Shown piece by piece: positions 56,602-64,000 of a stretch of DNA of 64,000 bases. The notes below the pieces were generated by a model, which was given only the letters and a program-made list of their open reading frames with translations, was not told the DNA's origin and ran no database searches. The translations under genes were made by a program, and so were the position numbers. The first letter of the stretch is position 1, and each line of letters starts with the position of its first letter. Source of the DNA: Hallella bergensis DSM 17361 (GTDB lineage: Bacteria > Bacteroidota > Bacteroidia > Bacteroidales > Bacteroidaceae); NCBI RefSeq assembly GCF_000160535.1, contig NZ_GG704782.1, positions 386,622 through 450,621 of the forward strand, written 5' to 3'.

Positions 56602-56848
56602 GGCTTTTTCTTTTTACCTTTACCTTGCTGTCTCAAGCTGGACTGCGAAGAGCCGAACTTGTGAAGCTTCAGTAGGTTTGTTATACGGTTGCAAAGTTAC
56701 GGATAAATCTCATAAAACAAAGTTTTTAGCAATCAAAGTTATAGCAAGTGAGCAAGAGAGCCTTGAGTCATTTTGTGCACCTGCCCAATCCTACGCCCGT
56801 GTAACACCATTGTAACATGCGCGTAAAAATTATGTAACAAGTTCTACT

Positions 56849-56857
56849 TACCTTTGC
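56849..56857 (+). promoter_or_regulatory. -7 box for the PiT transporter gene
   Basis: TACCTTTGC; predicted start near 56863 and leader of about 23 nt. Confidence 0.45.
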
Positions 56858-56885
56858 CGCATAATTTTACGGATATCTCTGATTT

Positions 56886-59132
56886 ATGAGCACCATTTAT
56901 TTATGTATTGTCGTATTCCTGCTGTGTTTGGCAGTGTTCGATCTCTTTGTGGGCGTGAGCAATGACGCCGTGAATTTTCTCCAGTCGGCCGTAGGAGCCA
57001 ACGTGGCCACGTTCCGCACCATACTCATCATTGCATCGTGTGGGGTTGCCTGCGGCGCTGTGCTGTCCTCGGGTATGATGGATGTGGCCCGGCATGGTAT
57101 TATGATGCCCGTGAACTATTCGTTCGAGGAGGTTATCACCATTTTCCTGGCCGTTATGGTGACCGACGTGCTGATACTCGATGTATTCAACACGCTTGGC
57201 ATGCCCACATCGACCACGGTATCGTTGGTTTTTGAATTGCTGGGAGGTACGTTTATTCTTGCGACCATCAAGATGGTTGGCGACGACAGCCTCGACTACG
57301 GCAACCTGCTCAACAGCAGTCATGCGCTGAAAACGATCATTGCCATTTTTGTCAGCGTCGGTATAGCTTTCTTCTTTGGAGTGATTGTGATGTGGATATC
57401 GCGTGTGATATTCACCTTTAACTACAAGTTGCACGCTAAGTTTACCATTGCTGTGTTTGGCGGAATTGCCTTCACGGCATTGGCTTATTTCATTTTCCTC
57501 AAGGGGTTGGGCAAGAGTCCCTATATTTCAGAGGCAACAAGAGACTACATTCAGGCTAACACGGGCATGCTGCTTGTCTATACCTTCATCATCTCGACCA
57601 TTCTGATGGAAATCCTTCATCTGCTGCGTGTGCACATCTTCAAGTTAGTGGTGCTCATGGGAACGTTTGCCTTGGCCATGGCCTTTGCAGGCAACGACTT
57701 GGTGAACTTCATCGGTGTGCCGTTGGCCGGGCTCGATTCCTATCAGGATTTCACGGCCAACGCGGGCGGAGCATCGGCTTCGGAGTTCATGATGGTGTCG
57801 CTTATGGAGAGCGCCAAGACACCCCCTGCCTTCCTGATGGCGGCCGGACTTATCATGATTATAGCCATGGCAACCTCGAAGAAGGCCCACAACGTGATCA
57901 AAACCTCTGTGGACCTGAGCCGACAAGATGAGGGTGACGAGATGTTCGGGTCGTCGAGTGCGGCTCGCAGCATCGTTCGCTTCAGTCAGAACGGTGGATC
58001 GTGGTTTGAACAGGTGCTTCCTTCGCGTATCCGCCAGTGGATTGGCAGCCGGTTTGACAGAAGTGAGGTGATACTCGACGAGGGTGCGGCATTCGACACG
58101 GTGCGGGCATCGGTCAATCTTGTGCTGGCAGCCATGATCATCACCATCGGTACTAACTACAAGTTACCCTTGTCCACAACATACGTCACCTTCATGGTGG
58201 CCATGGGTACCAGCTTGGCCGACCGCGCATGGAGCCGCGAGAGTGCGGTGTTCCGTGTGACGGGTGTGCTGAGTGTCATCGGAGGATGGTTCATTACGGC
58301 GGGAGCGGCTTTCCTTGCCTGTGCAGCGGTGTGTGTGATCATGTTCTATGGCGGCATCATTGTTCAGGTGGCATTTATGGTTTTAGTGATTATTACTCTC
58401 ATTCGCTCCAACCGAAAATATGCCAAGAAAGCTGCAAGGAATAACAAGACCAGTCTGTTCAATCTCATGATGCGCACCCGTGATGCCGATTTGGTGTGGG
58501 ATATGCTGCGCGGACAGGTAACCAAGACGCAGGCATTTGTCAACGGTTTTGCCCAGAAGGAGTTCAACCGCATCATAGACGGCTTTGCCAATCAGGACGT
58601 GCGCTCGTTGCGTCGCAGCAAGAAGGAGCTTGTTAATGAACAGGCGATGCTGAAGAAGTTTCGCCGACAGGAAATGCTGGGATTGAAGAGGTCGCCTGTT
58701 GATGTTGCCATTGAGCGGAACACGTGGTTCCATCTCGGTGCCAACTCTAATCAGCAGTTTATCTACAGTCTTCGCCGCATGCTCGATCCTATCAAGGAAC
58801 ATGTGGACAACAATTTCAACCCACTGCCTCCCGAATATATCAACGAGTTTGAACCCGTGCGCAGAAGAATCAATGAGCTTATGAAGATGGCACAGAACAT
58901 TATCGAGGCCAGACAATATGACAATTATCGGAACGTCTTGGCCGAGGCGGATTTCTGCAGGGATGAGTTGTCGGAGCTGCGGAAACGGCACATCGACCGT
59001 ATTCAGCAGACGGAGAATAACCGGATGCTTCAGGTGTCTCTCGTGTATCTAAATATGTTGCAGGAGAGCCAGGAATTTTTGAATGCCATGCGCCATCAGT
59101 TGCGTGCAGTGAAGAAGTTCATGGAGAATTAA
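56886..59132 (+). CDS. PiT family inorganic phosphate transporter with PhoU-like tail
   Basis: A 748-residue inner-membrane phosphate carrier of the large Bacteroidetes form. The two inverted PiT signatures are GVSNDAVNFLQSAVGA (about 24-39) and AGNDLVNFIGVPLAG (about 269-283). The last ~230 residues (from about 520) are helical and resemble a PhoU-like regulatory domain. Its stop codon lies inside a perfect 22-bp tandem duplication, and a strong hairpin follows. Upstream of a TonB receptor and a beta-helix lipoprotein. Confidence 0.92.
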   Translation: MSTIYLCIVVFLLCLAVFDLFVGVSNDAVNFLQSAVGANVATFRTILIIASCGVACGAVLSSGMMDVARHGIMMPVNYSFEEVITIFLAVMVTDVLILDVFNTLGMPTSTTVSLVFELLGGTFILATIKMVGDDSLDYGNLLNSSHALKTIIAIFVSVGIAFFFGVIVMWISRVIFTFNYKLHAKFTIAVFGGIAFTALAYFIFLKGLGKSPYISEATRDYIQANTGMLLVYTFIISTILMEILHLLRVHIFKLVVLMGTFALAMAFAGNDLVNFIGVPLAGLDSYQDFTANAGGASASEFMMVSLMESAKTPPAFLMAAGLIMIIAMATSKKAHNVIKTSVDLSRQDEGDEMFGSSSAARSIVRFSQNGGSWFEQVLPSRIRQWIGSRFDRSEVILDEGAAFDTVRASVNLVLAAMIITIGTNYKLPLSTTYVTFMVAMGTSLADRAWSRESAVFRVTGVLSVIGGWFITAGAAFLACAAVCVIMFYGGIIVQVAFMVLVIITLIRSNRKYAKKAARNNKTSLFNLMMRTRDADLVWDMLRGQVTKTQAFVNGFAQKEFNRIIDGFANQDVRSLRRSKKELVNEQAMLKKFRRQEMLGLKRSPVDVAIERNTWFHLGANSNQQFIYSLRRMLDPIKEHVDNNFNPLPPEYINEFEPVRRRINELMKMAQNIIEARQYDNYRNVLAEADFCRDELSELRKRHIDRIQQTENNRMLQVSLVYLNMLQESQEFLNAMRHQLRAVKKFMEN

Positions 59133-59158
59133 ACAGAAGTTCATGGAGAATTAAACAG
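59115..59158 (+). repeat. Perfect 22-bp tandem duplication at the PiT stop codon
   Basis: 59115-59136 and 59137-59158 are identical. The first copy holds the last codons and stop (TAA 59130-59132); the second is non-coding. Looks like a recent slippage event. Confidence 0.9.
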
Positions 59159-59193
59159 AATCCTGCCGGCTGGTCATGCAGCCGGCAGGATTC
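59158..59193 (+). terminator. 15-bp perfect hairpin after the PiT gene
   Basis: GAATCCTGCCGGCTG (59158-59172) pairs with 59179-59193 over a 6-nt loop. No U-run, but very stable. Confidence 0.65.
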
Positions 59194-59288
59194 GTAGTAA
59201 CGTGTTTGTAACCTGCCTGTAATCGTCTCTTCAACATCTTGTGAACGTTATGTCAAACGTGTGCAACGCTGCTGTAATATGTTGCGTA

Positions 59289-59297
59289 TAACTTTGC
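59289..59297 (+). promoter_or_regulatory. -7 box for the TonB receptor gene
   Basis: TAACTTTGC; predicted start near 59304, leaving about 18 nt before ATG 59322 (MKDCK) or 6 nt before ATG 59310. Confidence 0.5.
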
Positions 59298-59309
59298 AGC
59301 GTACAAAAG

Positions 59310-62063
59310 ATGATAATCAAGATGAAAGATTGCAAAAGGGGAATGACAGTCGTATTACTGCTATTGATTGCTACCATTCAGGGTATCGCCCAATCGATTG
59401 TGGGCACGGTGACCGACAACAGCACTGACGAACCGTTAATCGGTGCTATGGTTGCTGTAAGAGGAACAGACAATAAGGCCGTAACCGACATTGACGGCAA
59501 ATTCTGGCTGACAGGATTGAAGGCCAACAGTAATTACACGCTGGTCGTAACTTATGTGGGCTACAAAACGCAGACGGTGGAAACCACCTCTATCAGGGTT
59601 GTCTCCGGCGAAGAAGGTATCAGGATTCAGATGACTCCGGACGAACATCAGCTTGGAGAGGTTTCCATTGTCGGCATTGAGCGAAAGAATACCGAGACGG
59701 CCGCCGTTCAGCAGGTAAAGAACAGCGATGTGATTGTGAGCAATGTCTCGGCACAAGAAATAGAGAAAACACAGGACTCCAACGCCGGCGAGGTGATACG
59801 CCGTGTGCCGGGTGTGAGTCTTATCGACGATAAGTTTGTGATGGTGCGCGGCCTGTCACAAAGATATAACAATGTGTGGATGAACGGTGGTGCTGTGCCC
59901 AGCAGCGAGGCCGACAGCCGTGCTTTCTCGTTTGACATCATCCCCAGTCAGCAGATTGATAACCTCACCATTGTGAAGACACCGTCTGCTGAGTATCCTG
60001 CCGACTATACCGGTGGTTTTATCCTTATTAATACCAAGGAAATTCCCGTTTCAAATTCACTTTCCTTCACTGTGGGAGGAAATTGGAACGATGCCTCGTT
60101 GGGCGATTTCTCCACGTTCAGCAAGACCACAAGCAATCTTGACGCCATCGGAACCTCGCTGCTCACGGGTGGTTTCAACAACGACTGGATGGTGAAGTCG
60201 CAAAATGTATATGGCGATTTGAAGCTGGGCATGAACGGTAGCTCTCGCTGGAAGATAGGCCACCACAAACTTGGAATGATTGCTGCGGCCAACTATTCGA
60301 ATGCATACCGCACGTATGCCGACATGCAGAACAACCTCTATGGTGTGTATGATGTGGCTAACGACCGTAGCAACTATTTGCGCCATTCTGTCGACGACCA
60401 GTACAACAACAACCGCAGGTTTGGTGCGATGCTCAACTTCACGCTCCTCTCTCCAACAGGAAACCACAAGCTTGAGCTTAAAAACATCTTCAATCGCCTG
60501 ACCAATCAGCGCTACACTTGGCGTGAGGGTGTGTCGGCACAGGCCAATCTCGAGAACTCCGCCGAATACTATTACCGCAGCCGCACGGCCTACAACGGGC
60601 AGGTCACCGGCAAGCACACCTTCAAGAATGACCAGCTGGACTGGAGCGTGGGCTATGCCTATGCCAACCGACATCTGCCCGACCGTCGTCGCTATTTGGT
60701 CGACGATGCCTTAGAGTCCGGCCAGATTGCCCTGACCACGGGTAACGACATATCGCGCGAATGGACACAACTTGACGAGCATATCATCTCGGGCAACGTG
60801 AACAACAAGATGGACTTCAAGTTCAATACATGGGAACCTAATTTGAAGTATGGTGCCTATGCAGAATACCGCACCCGTGAATACATGGCCCGTGAGTTTA
60901 TCTACCATTGGGATGCTTCCAACCACAGCCTGCCTGACGGGTTCCGTCAGATGGATATCCCGACACTACTGTCGAACGAGAACAATCTGGGCGAGGGGAA
61001 AATGGATGTTCTGGAGCAGGTAAGGTGGAGCAACAACTACAGCGGACACAACACATTAGGCGCAGGCTATCTCACGGCGACTCTCCCCTTTGGTCCTTTG
61101 AGCATCCTCGCCGGTGTCCGCTTTGAGCATAATGACATGGAACTCATTTCCAACACCCGCGATAACGAGCGCAGCGAATCGTCACGCCACTACCGCAGCG
61201 ATGATTTCTTCCCCTCATTCAACGCCACGTATAAGTTCAACGATCGCCACCAGCTGCGTGCCAGCTATGGCCGAACCGTTAACCGTCCGGAGTTTCGTGA
61301 GGTGTCCTCATCGGTGTATTACGATTTCGACCTGGCCTCGAGCGTGCAGGGAAACACCGAGTTGAAGACCTGTCGCGTGGATAATGCGGACCTTCGCTAT
61401 GAGTTCTATCCTTCGCGTGGTGAGCAGATTTCGCTCGCAGCATTCTATAAACATTTCGATTCCCCGATAGAGTGGACCTACACCGTGGCGGGAGGTACCG
61501 ACCTCATCTATTCCTACAAGAATGCGGTCAGCGCCAACAACGTCGGTCTTGAACTGGATATCCGCAAGGATCTCTCGTTCATCGGGCTGAGAAATTTCAG
61601 CTGGTCGTTCAACGGGGCACTCATCCGCAGCCGTGTGAACTTCCCCAGAGGAGCCAAGGAGGAAAACCGGCCCATGCAGGGACAGTCGCCCTATCTTGTC
61701 AACACAGGACTGTTTTATCGCAACGAGGCAAAGCAGTTAAGCGTGGCTCTGCTCTACAATCGCATCGGGAAACGCATCATTGGTGTAGGCCGTTCGGAGG
61801 GAAGCACCGGTGGCGAGGAAACGGCACGCATACCCGATTCCTACGAAATGCCACGCAATGTGCTCGACCTGTCTGCCACAAAGCGATTCGGCAAACGTTG
61901 GGAACTGAAGTTCAACATCCGGGATATACTTGCCGAGAAAATATACTACAAGCAGTTTGCCGAAGTGAATTATTCCGACGGTACCCACAAAACCATAGAC
62001 GAAATCGTGCGTGCTTTCAAGCCTGGCCGCAACTTTGGACTATCGGTTGTCTACAAATTGTAA
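59310..62063 (+). CDS. TonB-dependent outer-membrane receptor
   Basis: A 917-residue receptor with a signal peptide, a carboxypeptidase-regulatory-like domain (about 30-110), a plug (about 130-235; IRRVPGVSLIDDKFVMVRGL) and a C-terminal barrel ending in VVYKL. Not of the SusC type, and no SusD follows. Instead it is paired with a beta-helix lipoprotein 113 bp downstream, next to a phosphate carrier, so phosphate or an organophosphate is a possible ligand (inference). MKDCK at 59322 may be the true start. Confidence 0.9.
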   Translation: MIIKMKDCKRGMTVVLLLLIATIQGIAQSIVGTVTDNSTDEPLIGAMVAVRGTDNKAVTDIDGKFWLTGLKANSNYTLVVTYVGYKTQTVETTSIRVVSGEEGIRIQMTPDEHQLGEVSIVGIERKNTETAAVQQVKNSDVIVSNVSAQEIEKTQDSNAGEVIRRVPGVSLIDDKFVMVRGLSQRYNNVWMNGGAVPSSEADSRAFSFDIIPSQQIDNLTIVKTPSAEYPADYTGGFILINTKEIPVSNSLSFTVGGNWNDASLGDFSTFSKTTSNLDAIGTSLLTGGFNNDWMVKSQNVYGDLKLGMNGSSRWKIGHHKLGMIAAANYSNAYRTYADMQNNLYGVYDVANDRSNYLRHSVDDQYNNNRRFGAMLNFTLLSPTGNHKLELKNIFNRLTNQRYTWREGVSAQANLENSAEYYYRSRTAYNGQVTGKHTFKNDQLDWSVGYAYANRHLPDRRRYLVDDALESGQIALTTGNDISREWTQLDEHIISGNVNNKMDFKFNTWEPNLKYGAYAEYRTREYMAREFIYHWDASNHSLPDGFRQMDIPTLLSNENNLGEGKMDVLEQVRWSNNYSGHNTLGAGYLTATLPFGPLSILAGVRFEHNDMELISNTRDNERSESSRHYRSDDFFPSFNATYKFNDRHQLRASYGRTVNRPEFREVSSSVYYDFDLASSVQGNTELKTCRVDNADLRYEFYPSRGEQISLAAFYKHFDSPIEWTYTVAGGTDLIYSYKNAVSANNVGLELDIRKDLSFIGLRNFSWSFNGALIRSRVNFPRGAKEENRPMQGQSPYLVNTGLFYRNEAKQLSVALLYNRIGKRIIGVGRSEGSTGGEETARIPDSYEMPRNVLDLSATKRFGKRWELKFNIRDILAEKIYYKQFAEVNYSDGTHKTIDEIVRAFKPGRNFGLSVVYKL

Positions 62064-62176
62064 CGCTGTGTTCAAGCGGCTCATCGACAATCTGATATGA
62101 ATATCCCAATCACGACACAACGAAAACATATACTATCAAGAGAAATATTTCAACGTTTAACAAACATTATTTACTT

Positions 62177-63706
62177 ATGAACAAACAATGGATGTATGGA
62201 TGCATGGGCATCCTGATGGTTGCAGCAAGTCTGATTTCCTGCAGTAGCGAAGACGATGGTGAGAAACCGGATCCCACCCCCAGCACCGGTTACACCTGGA
62301 CAACCGACGGCGGTCTCAAGGCTGCATCGGGTATTCTTTTCACTAACGGCAAGGAAGACGCTGCAGGAAAGGAAATAGGAACCGGCGACAAGGAGTTTGT
62401 CTTCACGGGCAAGCAAACCCTGAAAAAGGGAACCTACTTGTTGAAAGGCTGGGTCTACATTGCCAATGGAGCCGAACTCACCATTGAGCCGGGCACTGTG
62501 ATCAAGGGCGACAAGGACACCAAGGCTTCGCTCATCGTGGAACGTGGTGGCAAGCTCATGGCCAAGGGCACGGCTACGGCCCCCATCGTGTTTACTTCGG
62601 CTCAGCCCAAGGGAAATCGCAAACCGGGTGACTGGGGTGGACTGATCATCTGTGGTAAGGCCAAGAACAACCAAAAGGAAATGCAGATTGAGGGTGGTCC
62701 CCGCACGAAGCATGGCGGCGAAGACAATGCCGATAACTCCGGTGTGCTGAGCTATGTGCGCATTGAGTTCGCAGGTTATCCCTTTGAGAAAGACAAGGAA
62801 ATCAACGGCCTGACCTTCGGCTCGGTGGGTTCTGGCACACAGGTAGACCACGTGCAGGTGTCTTATTCCAACGACGACTCCTACGAGTGGTTTGGTGGTC
62901 AAGTGAATTGTAAGTATTTGGTAGCTTTCAAGGGTTGGGACGATGATTTCGATACCGACAACGGTTTCGCCGGTAAGGTGCAGTTTGGTTTGGTTGTCCG
63001 CGACTCCAAGATTGCTGACACGTCACAGAGCAATGGCTTCGAAAGCGACAACTGCGCTGACGGCTCCGCTGTTTCTCCTTACACCACGGCCACCTTCTCC
63101 AACATCACTTTTGTTGGTCCCAAGATGGATGCAGGCTTCCTGAATTCGGTAGACTATATTACCGGCGGTTCGATGAATCCCGGCAATGGCTCGGCACTGG
63201 GCAAGTTCCAGAGCGCCATGCAGATTCGCCGCAACTCTCGTCTGAGCTGCTACAACTCAGTGGCATTGGGCTACCCCATCGGACTGATTCTCGACAATCA
63301 GAAAGGCGACACCCAAGGAGCTGCCACAGCCGGAAAACTTCATGTTAACAATGTGTGGTTTGCAGGTATGGATGTTGTCGGCTCTGACGCCAACAAGATC
63401 TACGATGACGTGCTTGTGACGGGCTACAACGAAAAGAGCAAACCCATATTGGACACGAAGCAGAAGAGCTTCTCCAGCACATGGTTCATGAATCAGAAGG
63501 GCAACAAGGTGCTCAAGGAGATCGTCGAACTCGGCATGGAGTCCAATGGCTATATGCCTAAGGCTGGCAGTGCACTGCTCACGGCGGCTCTCTTTAGTGG
63601 TCTCGACAGCTGGTTCAATCCGGTAAGCTATATCGGTGCATTCAGTGCAGGCGACACTTGGTTGGAAGGTTGGACCAACTTCGATCCCGAGAACACAGAT
63701 TATTAA
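62177..63706 (+). CDS. Beta-helix surface lipoprotein paired with the TonB receptor
   Basis: A 509-residue lipoprotein (Cys22 in LISCSSEDDGE, with an acidic surface-export type start). Repeated short strands such as AELTIEPGTVIKGDKDTKAS, KLMAKGTATAPIVFTS and YVRIEFAG point to a right-handed parallel beta-helix (about 95-400). Similar proteins accompany TonB receptors in Bacteroidetes, but I do not know a function. Likely a surface ligand-binding partner of the receptor upstream. Confidence 0.75.
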   Translation: MNKQWMYGCMGILMVAASLISCSSEDDGEKPDPTPSTGYTWTTDGGLKAASGILFTNGKEDAAGKEIGTGDKEFVFTGKQTLKKGTYLLKGWVYIANGAELTIEPGTVIKGDKDTKASLIVERGGKLMAKGTATAPIVFTSAQPKGNRKPGDWGGLIICGKAKNNQKEMQIEGGPRTKHGGEDNADNSGVLSYVRIEFAGYPFEKDKEINGLTFGSVGSGTQVDHVQVSYSNDDSYEWFGGQVNCKYLVAFKGWDDDFDTDNGFAGKVQFGLVVRDSKIADTSQSNGFESDNCADGSAVSPYTTATFSNITFVGPKMDAGFLNSVDYITGGSMNPGNGSALGKFQSAMQIRRNSRLSCYNSVALGYPIGLILDNQKGDTQGAATAGKLHVNNVWFAGMDVVGSDANKIYDDVLVTGYNEKSKPILDTKQKSFSSTWFMNQKGNKVLKEIVELGMESNGYMPKAGSALLTAALFSGLDSWFNPVSYIGAFSAGDTWLEGWTNFDPENTDY

Positions 63707-63759
63707 TCGTGCACGACCTTTTCTGAAAAGAAAACAGCTGTAAGGTCAAATACAAACGA

Positions 63760-63794
63760 CCCTGCCCGCGCTTCCGTTGCGTGGGCAGGGTTTT
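63760..63794 (+). terminator. Intrinsic terminator after the beta-helix gene
   Basis: CCCTGCCCGCGC pairs with GCGTGGGCAGGG (one wobble), 7-nt loop, followed by TTTT. Confidence 0.8.
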
Positions 63795-63833
63795 CCATAT
63801 GGTTAGCTCTTGTTTTTTACTCTACATGCTATC

Positions 63834-63921
63834 GTCTAACGGCCGCAGTACGCTTGTCTAACGGCTGCAGTACGCTTGTCTAACGGCCGCAGTACACCTG
63901 TATCGCGGCCGTCAGCCCATG
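63834..63921. repeat. Four tandem 22-bp palindromic units (block 3)
   Basis: Unit body GTCTAACGGCCGCAGTAC plus a 4-bp spacer, starting at 63834, 63856, 63878 and 63900 (last copy degenerate). Member of the family at 7638 and 20559. It runs into the stop codon of the leftward gene at the window edge. Confidence 0.85.
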
Positions 63922-64000
63922 GCATTGTCTCTCAATTCCCGGTATAGTCCGTCGACGATCGAGTCGGCCAGGGAGATGTTGGGCACGAAGATGCTGTCGC
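63912..64000 (-). CDS. Partial: C-terminus of a Ppx/GppA-like phosphatase
   Basis: Only the last 28 residues are in the window, ending at TGA (complement 63912-63914). The reading DSIFVPNISLADSIVDGLYR matches the tail typical of exopolyphosphatase/guanosine pentaphosphatase proteins (VPxxxLADGI..LY). This would fit the phosphate-related neighbours. The gene continues beyond base 64000. Too short for a firm call. Confidence 0.5.
   Translation of the reverse strand, partial: DSIFVPNISLADSIVDGLYRELRDNAMG

Overview
The window looks like a chromosomal segment of a saccharolytic Bacteroidales bacterium, most likely Prevotella or a close relative. The evidence is the SusC/SusD pairs, surface lipoproteins with acidic residues after the lipobox cysteine, promoters of the Bacteroidetes type (-7 box TAnnTTTG, little Shine-Dalgarno), a GH97 SusB-type enzyme and AT-rich intergenic repeats. 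No tRNA, rRNA, CRISPR array, insertion sequence or phage gene was seen.

Layout. 0-16.9 kb is mostly housekeeping and envelope: an M23/LysM peptidoglycan hydrolase, recG with ispD, a GH31 glycosidase, a DJ-1 protein, MgtC, NAD kinase, an ABC exporter, a TlpA-TonB_C fusion, and a MacAB-like export operon (ATPase, two FtsX permeases, adaptor). 16.9-22.2 kb has a GH53 galactanase, a secreted alpha-amylase and a PagL-like OMP. 22.3-28.5 kb has purL, a split chromate transporter and a GH43 arabinanase. 28.5-37.6 kb is a starch operon read leftwards: malQ (GH77), GH97, pulA and a SusA-like GH13. 37.7-42.0 kb is accessory: an AraC regulator, a small acidic peptide gene, a fimbrillin/lamin-tail lipoprotein and a repeat-rich kilobase. 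42.0-53.5 kb holds a PAP2 phosphatase, an SLC45-like MFS sugar transporter, a four-helix-bundle gene, a LacI regulator and susC-susD-susE-susF. 53.9-64 kb has an OmpA lipoprotein, YitT, a PiT phosphate transporter, a TonB receptor with a beta-helix lipoprotein, and the end of a probable ppx gene.

How the genes work together. Starch would be bound and taken up by SusCDEF, cut outside by the secreted amylase, and processed in the periplasm by the SusA-like enzyme, pullulanase and GH97. The resulting maltose would enter through the MFS carrier and be handled by MalQ. A near-palindromic LacI-type operator lies 55-56 bp upstream of the -7 box at four promoters (lacI, susC, amylase, malQ). This ties the scattered genes into one regulon, probably of activation type.

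Two repeat systems stand out. One is a 32-bp module (four AATTCAN heptamers plus AATT), present six times. It overlaps three stop codons, supplies one start codon, lies in frame inside purL, and bounds, in inverted orientation, a unit with a single four-helix-bundle gene. The other is three 88-bp blocks of four 22-bp palindromic units.
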